In this document: positions 45,632-57,178 of the stretch, piece after piece | Position numbering within the stretch: position 1 is the first letter of the stretch | How the letters are laid out: each line of letters begins with the position of its first letter | Origin: Thermocrinis ruber | GTDB taxonomy: Bacteria > Aquificota > Aquificia > Aquificales > Aquificaceae | Length of the DNA stretch: 64,000 nucleotides | NCBI RefSeq assembly: GCF_000512735.1 | Contig: NZ_CP007028.1 | Location: 558,001-622,000, forward strand | Direction: 5' to 3' | Program-made: the position numbers and the translations under genes | The notes under the pieces: generated by a model | Told to the model about the DNA's origin: nothing | Databases searched by the model: none | What the model saw: only the letters and a program-made list of their open reading frames with translations

Positions 45632-46341
45632 TGAGAAAAAGATTAAACATACGGATGCCTGCTTTGGGCGGTCAGGGTGCGGTTACCGCCGCCCATATAA
45701 TAGCCACCGCAGCGGACTATGAAGGATACTATGCGGTCTCAAACCCCTTCTTTGGTGCAGAAAAGAGGATGGCACCCGCCGAGAGCTACGCCCGTATTGC
45801 CATAGAGCCCATCTTTGATAGAGGAGAGGTAGTCTATCCAGACATTATACTGGTCTTCCACCCGCAGGTGATCACCATGGGTAAATCCTACACCATGCCC
45901 TTTTACTCTGGTATAAAAAGGAACGGTCTGATCATCATAAACTCAGAAGAAGACCTTCTCACCGAGGAGGACAAGGAGTACCTGGAGAGCTTGGAGGTAA
46001 AGGTTTTGAACTTCAACGCCACCAAGTTCGCCATAGACATAGCGGGTACTGAGCTTGCCACCAACATGGCTATGATTGGAGCCCTCTTTGGTGCCATAGG
46101 TGTGGTGAGCGTGGAAGCCATAGAGGAAGGTATAAAATCCAGGTTCCTCAAAAAGTTTGTGGCATCTGGTGGAACTGCATCCTTGGACTCTGCCTTGGAA
46201 AGGAAGTTCAAAAAGAAATTAGAGCTCATACAAAAGAATTTGGACACCGCAAAGGCAGCCTATGAAATGGCTCAAAGATGGGCTCAGGAGCAGGGACTTG
46301 AACCATTCCTGCCACCACCGCCAAAGAAGGCTTTAGTATAA
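45628..46341 (+). CDS. 2-oxoacid:ferredoxin oxidoreductase, gamma subunit
   Basis: The CoA-related gamma subunit. RMPALGGQGAVTAAHIIATA and NPFFGAEKRMAPAESYARI mark the family. The C-terminal 45 residues extend past the domain into a charged helix (KKKLELIQKNLDTAKAAYEM) and a Pro-rich end. No gene for the ferredoxin-like delta subunit is present in the operon. Confidence 0.92.
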   Translation: MMRKRLNIRMPALGGQGAVTAAHIIATAADYEGYYAVSNPFFGAEKRMAPAESYARIAIEPIFDRGEVVYPDIILVFHPQVITMGKSYTMPFYSGIKRNGLIIINSEEDLLTEEDKEYLESLEVKVLNFNATKFAIDIAGTELATNMAMIGALFGAIGVVSVEAIEEGIKSRFLKKFVASGGTASLDSALERKFKKKLELIQKNLDTAKAAYEMAQRWAQEQGLEPFLPPPPKKALV

Positions 46342-46348
46342 TAGGTTT

Positions 46349-46765
46349 ATGCCCATAGAGGAGAGCTACAAAGAGCAGGCCCTTGAGAAGGTCCAAAGGT
46401 TAGGAAAGGTCCTTGAGGAGGAACTGCAGAATCTTTTAAAGGAAGTGGAAGAGGAAGACCTTGACTTTGGCGTAAGTGCAAGCCTCTCCGGTGGCCTGCT
46501 CTCTTCCCTTTGGAAAGAGTGCGTAGAAGACAACAACTACATGGAAGTTTCCTTTGTGGAAGTTATGGAGCACCACGATGGCACCTATCTGAAGGCAACC
46601 TTTAGAAATTCAACGCAAAATTACACCGCAGAGCGTTATGTTAGCGTTAGAAGTTCCGGGAGAGTGGAGATAAGCTACGCCTTTTTTGTGGAGAGGGACC
46701 GCGTGGTGGGCAGAGTGGAAAGGGAGCCAGATGGTAATTTTAAGGTCTTTTTAAAGGCTAAATGA
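46349..46765 (+). CDS. Unknown protein in the 2-oxoacid oxidoreductase operon
   Basis: A 138-aa soluble protein I do not recognise. The first 45 residues form an acidic helix (EQALEKVQRLGKVLEEELQN), followed by a beta-rich part (YLKATFRNSTQNYTAERYVS, SGRVEISYAFFVERDRVVGR). It starts 7 bp after the gamma gene and overlaps lpxB by 4 bp. Its position is that of the small extra subunit reported for the five-subunit enzymes of Hydrogenobacter, so a subunit or assembly role is an inference from place only. Confidence 0.65.
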   Translation: MPIEESYKEQALEKVQRLGKVLEEELQNLLKEVEEEDLDFGVSASLSGGLLSSLWKECVEDNNYMEVSFVEVMEHHDGTYLKATFRNSTQNYTAERYVSVRSSGRVEISYAFFVERDRVVGRVEREPDGNFKVFLKAK

Positions 46766-47847
46766 AAGTTTTTGTTTCTGTGGCGGAAAGATCTGCCAGC
46801 AACTACCTGCAGGCTATATTCAAAGACTTTGTCTCGGTGGAATTTTTCGGCTTAACCGATGAAAACTTAGAAGCCCTTGGTTTTAAAAGCATTGCAAGGT
46901 ACGAAGACATCTCCGTAGTAGGCATATGGGAAGCCATTCCAAAAATTCCAAAGGTTTTAAGGCTTTACTCCAAGATAGAGAGCCTTGCAAAGGATATGGA
47001 TGCCTTTATCCTATGCGATGCACCAGCCTTTAACATTCCCCTTTTAAAAAGAATAAGGGACAAAGTAAAGAAGGTCATATACTTTATATCCCCTCAAGTT
47101 TGGGCTTGGAGGGAAAGTAGGGCGGAGGTGATCTCAAAGCTCACAGACTACCTTGTGGTTATCCTACCCTTTGAGGTGGAGTTTTACAAAAAGTACGGAA
47201 AGGAGGCCCTGTTTGTGGGACATCCCCTCACCGATTTAGCCAAACCCACACTGCCAGAGGAAAAGGTAAAGGGTTTGGTAGAGTGGGAAGATTACTTGGT
47301 GATCCTGCCCGGTAGTCGTTGGAGTGAGATAAAAAATCACGGCGAGTATATCAAAAGGGCTTACAGGGTCCTGTATGAAAAAACCAAACTGCCCGCGGTT
47401 ATTCCCACCTTTGAACCCTTCAGAAGAAAGCTAGAACAGCTTTTTAAAGGTCTGCCCGTGAAGGTTTTTACACCCTTGGACTTAGAAAAGCCAAACTACA
47501 ACCTTTCCTTTTATGCCAAGTTTGGGCTTGTGGCAAGCGGGACTGCAGAGCTGGAGCTTAGCCTTTTGGAAGTTCCCCATGTGGTCTTTTATCGGGTTAA
47601 TCCTATTACCTATTGGGTGGGTAAAAGGTTGGCAAAGGTTTCCCACATAGCCCTAACCAACTTAATACTAAAGGAGGGTGTGATCCCGGAGGTAGTTCAA
47701 AGACCGTGGCAAGAGCTTGTATCTGTGGCCCTCAACATAGACGCTCAAAGGCAAAGGGAAGCCTTTGCAAGGTTAAAGACTGAACTGGGTGGAGAGGGTA
47801 GTATAAACCGCCTCAGGGCACTCTTTAAGAAGCTCTTAAGTAGTTGA
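46762..47847 (+). CDS. lpxB: Lipid-A-disaccharide synthase
   Basis: Joins UDP-2,3-diacylglucosamine and lipid X in lipid A synthesis. YFISPQVWAWRESRAEVI, VGHPLTD, VILPGSRWSEIKNH and LVASGTAELELSLL are family motifs. The N-terminal GExSGD loop is changed to VAERSASNY, unlike the common form. 361 aa. It overlaps the upstream gene by 4 bp and the convergent rluD by 23 bp. Confidence 0.9.
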   Translation: MKVFVSVAERSASNYLQAIFKDFVSVEFFGLTDENLEALGFKSIARYEDISVVGIWEAIPKIPKVLRLYSKIESLAKDMDAFILCDAPAFNIPLLKRIRDKVKKVIYFISPQVWAWRESRAEVISKLTDYLVVILPFEVEFYKKYGKEALFVGHPLTDLAKPTLPEEKVKGLVEWEDYLVILPGSRWSEIKNHGEYIKRAYRVLYEKTKLPAVIPTFEPFRRKLEQLFKGLPVKVFTPLDLEKPNYNLSFYAKFGLVASGTAELELSLLEVPHVVFYRVNPITYWVGKRLAKVSHIALTNLILKEGVIPEVVQRPWQELVSVALNIDAQRQREAFARLKTELGGEGSINRLRALFKKLLSS

Positions 47848-48787
47848 GCACTTTACTGAAGGGTTCCACATCCTTCACTTCAAACTCAAGCCATTTATTA
47901 TCTACCGGATGGAAAAAGCCAAGTTTGTAGCTCAAAAGCATGTGGCAGTTTCCCATCAACTCAAGGATTTCCTTTGAGACGCTCGCCGGTTTAAAACCGT
48001 AAGTTCTGTCTCCCAGTATGGGATGCCCAAGGGCAGAAACATGCACCCTGATTTGATGAGTTCTTCCCGTGTGGAGTCTCACCTCAAGAAGGGTGGCATT
48101 GTGTTTGGGAAACCTTTCCTTTACGAAAAACTCACTCTTGGCATACTTTCCGCCTTCCACTATCGCAAATTTTTTCCTGTCTATGGGATGCCTTCCTATG
48201 CTACTTTCCACCACTTTGTGTTCCCAGCTTACTATCCCTTGAACTATTGCCCTGTAAAGCTTAAAGACTTTTCTCTCTTTGAACTGCTCCGCCAAACTTC
48301 TGTGCACTTGGTCGCTCTTTGCCACCACCATAAGCCCCATGGTATCCTTGTCCAACCTGTGGACTATCCCCGGTCTTTCTACACCACCGATGGAAGAAAG
48401 GTCTTTTACATGATAAAGAAGGGCATTCACAAGGGTTCCAGTAGTATAACCGGGCGAAGGATGCACAACCATACCACAGGGCTTGACAACCACCAAAAGA
48501 TGGGCATCCTCATAGACTATCCTTATGGGAATGTTTTCGGGAGGGATCTCCAAGGGCTCGGGCTCTGGCACCAAGAGTAAAACTTTTTCCCCCCGCTTTA
48601 GCCTTTTTGAAGGTTTCGTGATAACTTGGTTTTCCACCAAAACGTACCCCTCCTCTATTAGCCTTTGCAGATAGCTTCTTGAAAAGTCCGGATAAGCCCT
48701 TGCCAAAAATCTGTCCAAACGATCTTCTTCTTCCACAAGAAATTCAAGGATTTCTTGGATACTTCTTTTCTTCAAATCAGCTATCAC
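47825..48787 (-). CDS. RluA-family 23S rRNA pseudouridine synthase (RluD-like)
   Basis: An N-terminal S4 RNA-binding domain (about 18-80, RLDRFLARAYPDFSRSYLQRLI) precedes the catalytic domain. GIVHRLDKDTMGLMVVAKS carries the catalytic Asp, and LHTGRTHQIRVHVSALGHPILGD closes the site. 320 aa. Which uridines are modified cannot be told; RluD-like is by domain layout. It shares a base with the small ORF upstream. Confidence 0.93.
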   Translation of the reverse strand: MIADLKKRSIQEILEFLVEEEDRLDRFLARAYPDFSRSYLQRLIEEGYVLVENQVITKPSKRLKRGEKVLLLVPEPEPLEIPPENIPIRIVYEDAHLLVVVKPCGMVVHPSPGYTTGTLVNALLYHVKDLSSIGGVERPGIVHRLDKDTMGLMVVAKSDQVHRSLAEQFKERKVFKLYRAIVQGIVSWEHKVVESSIGRHPIDRKKFAIVEGGKYAKSEFFVKERFPKHNATLLEVRLHTGRTHQIRVHVSALGHPILGDRTYGFKPASVSKEILELMGNCHMLLSYKLGFFHPVDNKWLEFEVKDVEPFSKVLNYLRAS

Positions 48788-48948
48788 TACGTTTTTTCTT
48801 CTTCCACCTCAAGCTTCAAAACCACCTCCTTTGGCTCCTCCTCCAGCTTGAGGCTCTTCAAAAAGCCAAGGACCACGTTGTAAAGAGCCCTCTTTGGGAA
48901 GTCCTTAAGCTTTACCTCCTTTCCATTAACCAATATTTGCACCTTCAT
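48787..48948 (-). CDS. Small conserved-looking ORF between purA and rluD
   Basis: A 53-aa acidic-basic protein (MKVQILVNGKEVKLKDFPKR at the start, ending VVLKLEVEEEKT), not recognised. ATG 48948 is preferred over an upstream start that would add 23 residues out of style. It overlaps the purA end by 23 bp and the rluD start by 1 bp, so it is very probably translated as part of the hfq-hflX-purA-rluD operon. Predicted beta-alpha-beta small fold. Confidence 0.55.
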   Translation of the reverse strand: MKVQILVNGKEVKLKDFPKRALYNVVLGFLKSLKLEEEPKEVVLKLEVEEEKT

Positions 48949-50221
48949 AGCTCTCTTCCTTAAGCCAGATGTATTTATCCTTTTCTGGACTCGTGGATAG
49001 CATGACCACAGGCACACCCACGTACTCTTGGATAAAGTTTATGTAATCCCAAGCTTTTTTTGGGATCTCTCTTCTATCCACCACGCCGTAAGTGCTTTCT
49101 TTCCAGCCTTCAAAGCTTTTGTACACGGGCTTGACCTTTTCCAAGAGTGTAAGGCTGGCAGGGAAGTTCTCTATTATTCTATCCTCCAGCTGGTACGCAA
49201 CGCAGACCTTTATCTCATCAAAGGCATCCAAAACATCCAGCTTTGTAAGGATTATACCATCCAAGCCGTTTAGCCTGACCGCATGCTTTAGGGCCACCAA
49301 GTCCAACCAACCACACCTTCTTGGTCTTCCGGTGGTGGAACCGTACTCACCACCCCTTTCCCTCAACAACTCCCCTGTGGAGTCCTTCAGCTCGGTGGGA
49401 AAGGGACCCTCTCCTACCCTTGTGGCATAAGCCTTGGAAACTCCGTAGAATTTGGCGTTGGAGAAAAACTTTGGTGGTAGTCCCGTTCCCGCAGAGAGCC
49501 CCAAAGCGGAGGAGTTGGAGGAGGTCACGTAAGGGTACGTTCCAATATCCACATCCAAAAGGGTTCCCTGGGCACCTTCAAAGAGGATGCCTTCTCGCTT
49601 TTCAAGGAGATACTGGGATGTGTCTATTACACAGTCTTTGACCTCCTCAAAGTTTTCAAGGCTACGATCCACCACCTCTTCTATCTTCAGTTCAAAGTCC
49701 TCGCAGTAGACCTTCTTACAGAGCTCTTCCACAAACTCCAAGTTGTCCTTTACCAAAGAGTAAAATCGGTCCTTATCCCAAAGGTCGCAGACCCTTATGC
49801 CCTTCCTTGCATACTTTAGCATGTAAGCAGGACCTATGCCCCTCAAAGTGGTGCCGATTTTCCCTTTTCTCTCCAGAAGAGAATCCAAAATCTTGTGATA
49901 AGGAAACACCAGGTGTGCCCTGTCGCTTATGAATAGCCTGTCCCTTACCCTTAGCCCCTTACTCTCTATATCTTTGATCTCCTTTACCAAGAGCTCCAAA
50001 TCAACCACCATACCTTGGGCTATGACGCCCACCGTGTGAGGATGCAGTATGCCCGTGGGTAGCAGGTGCAGGATAAACTTTTCTCCATTTATTACTACCG
50101 TGTGCCCTGCGTTGCTACCCCCTTGGTAGCGCACCACCACCTCGTAATTTTCCGAAAGCAAAGCAACCACCTTTCCCTTTCCTTCATCGCCCCACTGGGC
50201 ACCTAAAATTACCAAGTTCAT
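48926..50221 (-). CDS. purA: Adenylosuccinate synthetase
   Basis: Commits IMP to AMP synthesis with GTP and aspartate. VILGAQWGDEGKGKVV (about 3-18), YQGGSNAGHTVVI, GTTLRGIGPAY (split), and FYGVSKAYATRVGEGPFPTE with TTGRPRRCGWLDL are diagnostic. ATG 50221 (MNLVILG) overlaps hflX by 4 bp (ATGA). 431 aa is normal. A hfq-hflX-(..)-purA order also exists in E. coli. Confidence 0.97.
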   Translation of the reverse strand: MNLVILGAQWGDEGKGKVVALLSENYEVVVRYQGGSNAGHTVVINGEKFILHLLPTGILHPHTVGVIAQGMVVDLELLVKEIKDIESKGLRVRDRLFISDRAHLVFPYHKILDSLLERKGKIGTTLRGIGPAYMLKYARKGIRVCDLWDKDRFYSLVKDNLEFVEELCKKVYCEDFELKIEEVVDRSLENFEEVKDCVIDTSQYLLEKREGILFEGAQGTLLDVDIGTYPYVTSSNSSALGLSAGTGLPPKFFSNAKFYGVSKAYATRVGEGPFPTELKDSTGELLRERGGEYGSTTGRPRRCGWLDLVALKHAVRLNGLDGIILTKLDVLDAFDEIKVCVAYQLEDRIIENFPASLTLLEKVKPVYKSFEGWKESTYGVVDRREIPKKAWDYINFIQEYVGVPVVMLSTSPEKDKYIWLKEESYEGANIG

Positions 50222-51330
50222 AGGCTCGCTCCCGCCAGTTCTTCTACCTTTTCCCTTATTGCCTTTAAAAGTTCTCCAAGCCCCCACCCAAGCTTGCTGG
50301 ATACTACCACACACCTACCCTCCAAAAAGGCAGGCTCCGTCAAAAGCTTTATGTCCTCCTCCTTGCTTACCACCTTGTCCGCCTTGTTAAAGACGTATAT
50401 GGTGGGTTTGTCATCTGCGGAAAGCTCCTTAAGAATGCCCTGCACCACTTTTACCTTTTCCAACCACTTTGGGTCCGAGATGTCTATCACATGCAAAAGT
50501 ATGTCCGCCTCTTGGACCTCCTCCAAGGTTGCCTTAAAGGACTCTATAAGCTCTGGGGGTAGCTTTCTTATGAACCCTACCGTGTCTGTAATGAGGATTT
50601 TGATGTCTGGGAAAAGGAATTTGGCGGAGGTTTTTGTGTCTAAGGTGGCAAAGGGCATGTCTTGTATGTAGGTTTCCCTTCCCGTCAAAGCCTGCATTAG
50701 ACTGGATTTTCCCACGTTGGTGTAGCCTACCAGGGCAACCTTAACCACCTTTGTATCTCCGAGTGGTCTTTCTCTGCGTTTCCTCTGCTCCCTTCTCTGT
50801 CTTTTTACTTCTTCAAGCTCCTTTTTTATCTGCTCTATCTTTCTCTTTATTGCCCTTCTTTTGATCTCCACCTCTTGCTCACCGGGACCCCTTGTACCCA
50901 CTTTACCACCCAGACGGGAGAGCTCTTTTCCCCTTCCATAAAGTCTTGGAAGTTCATGGGTGAGCCTTGCCAGTTCCACCTGAAGCTTGGCGGTCTTGCT
51001 CCTTACCCTTCTTGAGAAGATCTCAAGCACCAAGTCCGCCCTGTCAAAGACCTTTACCTTTAGAAGTTCCTCTAAGTTCGCCACCTGGGAGGGAGACAGG
51101 AAGCTGTCAAAGACCACGCAGTCCGCACCGGTTCCACTGATAATTTCCTTTAGCTCCTGAGCCTTTCCCGCGCCTATGTAATACCTTGGGTCCGGAGAAT
51201 GCCTTCTTTGATAGATGTAGCCCAGAACTTTACCACCTACAGCCCTTACCAACTCCTTTAGTTCCTCTAAATATTCCCTAAACTCTTCTTTTGTTTCTGA
51301 GGAAAGAAGAAATACCAGTATTGCTTTCAT
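50218..51330 (-). CDS. hflX: GTPase HflX
   Basis: A ribosome-associated GTPase involved in rescuing or splitting stalled ribosomes. The N-terminal HflX domain (about 1-160: YYIGAGKAQELKEI, GRGKELSRLGGKVGTRGPGE) is followed by a G domain with GYTNVGKSSL (P-loop), DTVGFIRKLP (switch II) and NKAD. 370 aa. It abuts hfq with no gap. Confidence 0.95.
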   Translation of the reverse strand: MKAILVFLLSSETKEEFREYLEELKELVRAVGGKVLGYIYQRRHSPDPRYYIGAGKAQELKEIISGTGADCVVFDSFLSPSQVANLEELLKVKVFDRADLVLEIFSRRVRSKTAKLQVELARLTHELPRLYGRGKELSRLGGKVGTRGPGEQEVEIKRRAIKRKIEQIKKELEEVKRQRREQRKRRERPLGDTKVVKVALVGYTNVGKSSLMQALTGRETYIQDMPFATLDTKTSAKFLFPDIKILITDTVGFIRKLPPELIESFKATLEEVQEADILLHVIDISDPKWLEKVKVVQGILKELSADDKPTIYVFNKADKVVSKEEDIKLLTEPAFLEGRCVVVSSKLGWGLGELLKAIREKVEELAGASL

Positions 51331-51543
51331 TCACCCACCGACTACTATGGTGCTTATGGCGTGTTTGTAAATCAAGTTTGGCTCTCCTTCCACTTCCAAA
51401 AGCACCGTGTATTTGTCGTGGTCAATGATCTTACCGGTTATTCTGTTTCCCCTTGTTAAAAAAACCGTCACGGTGGCGTTCTTTCTCTTCAGTTCTTCAA
51501 TAAACTCGTCCTGCACGTTGCCGTTTTTTTCGATCGGAATCAT
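51331..51543 (-). CDS. hfq: RNA chaperone Hfq
   Basis: A 70-aa Sm-like protein: NVQDEFIEELKRKNATVTVF, then the Sm1 and Sm2 motifs (RITGKIIDHDKYTVLLE, LIYKHAISTIV). The YKHA of the Sm2 motif matches the proximal-face YKHAI used for small-RNA binding. There is no C-terminal tail. It heads the hflX-purA operon. Confidence 0.96.
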   Translation of the reverse strand: MIPIEKNGNVQDEFIEELKRKNATVTVFLTRGNRITGKIIDHDKYTVLLEVEGEPNLIYKHAISTIVVGG

Positions 51544-51560
51544 CTTTGCCTCCTGCTTAA

Positions 51561-51571
51561 TATAATATAAT
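51561..51571 (+). promoter_or_regulatory. tRNA-Leu -10 region (two overlapping TATAAT)
   Basis: TATAAT at 51561-51566 and again at 51566-51571 upstream of the tRNA; no clear -35 for either. Confidence 0.5.
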
Positions 51572-51581
51572 ACAAGGTAGA

Positions 51582-51665
51582 GCGGGTGTGGCGGAATTGG
51601 CAGACGCGCGGGACTCAGGATCCCGTGGGCTTACGCCCGTGAGGGTTCAACTCCCTCCACCCGCA
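51582..51665 (+). tRNA. tRNA-Leu (CAG anticodon)
   Basis: An 84-nt type II tRNA: acceptor GCGGGTG/CACCCGC, discriminator A, anticodon CAG in GGGACTCAGGATCCC, long variable arm (TGGGCTTACGCCCGT), T-arm GGGTTCAACTCCC. No encoded CCA. ymdB starts 14 nt downstream. Confidence 0.97.
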
Positions 51666-51666
51666 T

Positions 51667-51672
51667 TATAAT
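51667..51672 (+). promoter_or_regulatory. ymdB -10 element
   Basis: TATAAT directly after the tRNA-Leu, 7 nt before the ymdB ATG and with no Shine-Dalgarno; suggests a leaderless mRNA with its -35 inside the tRNA gene. Confidence 0.5.
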
Positions 51673-51679
51673 AGCCTTC

Positions 51680-52477
51680 ATGAAATTCCTGATCGTAGGA
51701 GACATAATAGGAAAACCCGGAAGAAAAGCCCTCAAGTACTACACCATATCCAGCCCAGGTACCTTTGATGTGCTGGTGGTTAATGTGGAGAACTCCGCAG
51801 GAGGCTTTGGCATAAACAGAAAGGTTTATGAGGAGCTAAAAGCCATCGGTGTGGATGTGATGACTTCCGGCAACCACATATGGGACAAAAAGGAAGTTTT
51901 GGAGTTTGTAAACACACCTGACCTTTTGAGACCTGCCAACTACCCAGAGGGAGTACCGGGAAGGGGCTATGGCATTTACGAGAAGAAGGGTGTAAAGTTT
52001 GCGGTGATAAACCTTATGGGAAGGGTCTTTATGGACCCAAACTTAGAAAATCCCTTTTCAACCTTTGACAGGATATACGAGGAAATAAGAGAAGAAACGC
52101 CTATAATTCTGGTGGATTTTCACGCGGAGGCAACCTCCGAGAAGACCGCCTTTGGCATATACGTAGACGGAAGGGCAAGTTTAGTTTATGGAACTCACAC
52201 CCATGTGCCCACCGCAGACCAGGTCATACTAAAGAGGGGCACAGGCTATGTTAGCGACGTGGGCATGTCTGGATGCTGGTATTCTGCCATAGGTATGAAG
52301 TCGGAGGATGTGATAAGGAAATTCCTTACAGGACTGCCCCAGAGGTTTGAGGTGGAAGAAAAAGAGGATGTGGTCTTTAACGGCATTTTGGCGGAGATAG
52401 ATGAGAGCTCGGGCAAATGCTTGCGCATAGAAAGGGTTCAAAAATACATCACCCGGGAGGAGTTCAAGGAATTATAA
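51680..52477 (+). CDS. YmdB-family metallophosphoesterase
   Basis: A dinuclear-metal phosphodiesterase; relatives hydrolyse 2',3'-cyclic nucleotides. FLIVGDIIGKPGRKAL, NVENSAGGFGI, TSGNHIWDKKE, VDFHAEATSEK and GTHTHVPTADQ carry the metal ligands. 265 aa is typical. It follows tRNA-Leu and is followed 7 bp later by fabG, whose -10 box overlaps its stop codon. Confidence 0.93.
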   Translation: MKFLIVGDIIGKPGRKALKYYTISSPGTFDVLVVNVENSAGGFGINRKVYEELKAIGVDVMTSGNHIWDKKEVLEFVNTPDLLRPANYPEGVPGRGYGIYEKKGVKFAVINLMGRVFMDPNLENPFSTFDRIYEEIREETPIILVDFHAEATSEKTAFGIYVDGRASLVYGTHTHVPTADQVILKRGTGYVSDVGMSGCWYSAIGMKSEDVIRKFLTGLPQRFEVEEKEDVVFNGILAEIDESSGKCLRIERVQKYITREEFKEL

Positions 52478-52478
52478 T
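52473..52478 (+). promoter_or_regulatory. fabG -10 element
   Basis: TATAAT overlapping the ymdB stop codon and 6 nt before the fabG ATG; no Shine-Dalgarno at normal spacing. Confidence 0.5.
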
Positions 52479-52484
52479 TTTTTC

Positions 52485-56120
<3,636 letters not shown>

Positions 56121-56121
56121 T

Positions 56122-56493
56122 ATGGATATTTTTAAGGGCATTGACAAGGTCCTGCCACACCTGAACTTTGCATGGAAAAGGCATAAGGTGATCCTGAGCA
56201 ACATAGCCAACGCAGACACACCCAACTACAGGGCAAAGGACGTGGTCATGGAGGAAGAAAGCGTAGGCAAGCTAAAAATCACGAGGGAAAAGCATATAAG
56301 CCCCAAAAGTGGAGAGGTGTTTAGGGTAATAGAGATTCAAAGAAGGCTCGTGGGTAATGATTTTAACAATGTTAGTCTTGAGGAGGAGATGGCAAAGCTC
56401 ACCCAAAACAGGATCGCTTACGAAGCATACATGAGGATGATAAGGGGTAGTGTGGATAAGCTAAACAACATAATAAAGGAGGGTAGGCAATGA
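56122..56493 (+). CDS. flgB: Flagellar basal-body rod protein FlgB
   Basis: Proximal rod subunit. The N-terminal VILSNIANADTPNYRAKDV motif and C-terminal amphipathic helix (NRIAYEAYMRMIRGSVDKL) are typical. 123 aa. It overlaps flgC by 4 bp; a Shine-Dalgarno (GGGAGGA) precedes the ATG. Confidence 0.94.
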   Translation: MDIFKGIDKVLPHLNFAWKRHKVILSNIANADTPNYRAKDVVMEEESVGKLKITREKHISPKSGEVFRVIEIQRRLVGNDFNNVSLEEEMAKLTQNRIAYEAYMRMIRGSVDKLNNIIKEGRQ

Positions 56494-56903
56494 ACGATCT
56501 TTTCCGGGCCTTTAGCATATCCGCCAGCGGTATGTATGCCCAGAGGGTGAGGATGAACGTGATAGCTTCCAACTTGGCAAACTACGAATCTTACAGGGCA
56601 AACGGGGAACCCTTCAGAAAGCTGGAGGTTGTTTTTCAAGCCCTTGAGGATCCAAAAAATCTATCCAAGGGAGAGGTGCCCGTAAGGGTGGTGGAAATCC
56701 GAGAATCCAACGAGCCCTTTAGATTGGTCTACGACCCTACAAACCCAAGGGCAAACCAGGAAGGCTATGTACAAAAGCCCAACGTGGAGCTTGTAAAGGA
56801 AATGGTGGACATGATAACCGCAGTTAGAAGTTATGAGGCAAACCTAAACGCCTTTTCAGCCACCAAGGAAATAGCCCAGAGGACCTTAGAGCTATGGAGA
56901 TAA
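56490..56903 (+). CDS. flgC: Flagellar basal-body rod protein FlgC
   Basis: Rod subunit. FSISASGMYAQRVRMNVIAS and NLANYES at the N-terminus, NVELVKEMVDMITAVRSYEA and NLNAF at the C-terminus. 137 aa. It overlaps fliE by 10 bp. Confidence 0.95.
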   Translation: MNDLFRAFSISASGMYAQRVRMNVIASNLANYESYRANGEPFRKLEVVFQALEDPKNLSKGEVPVRVVEIRESNEPFRLVYDPTNPRANQEGYVQKPNVELVKEMVDMITAVRSYEANLNAFSATKEIAQRTLELWR

Positions 56904-57175
56904 GGCCTATAAATCTCACGATCAGCCCAGAGAGAGAAAAGATAAAGGCAAGCTCCTCCAGCTTTCTGGACGAACTTTCCAAGTTCATTCACTGGGTAAA
57001 TCAGGAACAGCAGAAGGCTGAAGCTATAAAGGATGCGGTGCTAAAAGGTGCGGACATACCCCTGCATCAAATGGTGGTAGAGTTTGAAAAGGCGAGCATT
57101 GCCCTGAACCTGCTCATCCAGGTCAGGAACAAGCTGGTGGAAGCCTTCCAAGAGTTAAACAGGATGCAGGTTTAA
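56894..57175 (+). CDS. fliE: Flagellar hook-basal body protein FliE
   Basis: A 93-aa protein connecting the MS ring to the rod. The C-terminal half (PLHQMVVEFEKASIALNLLI, QVRNKLVEAFQELNRMQV) is diagnostic. Standard flgB-flgC-fliE order. Confidence 0.94.
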   Translation: MEIRPINLTISPEREKIKASSSSFLDELSKFIHWVNQEQQKAEAIKDAVLKGADIPLHQMVVEFEKASIALNLLIQVRNKLVEAFQELNRMQV

Positions 57176-57178
57176 GCT

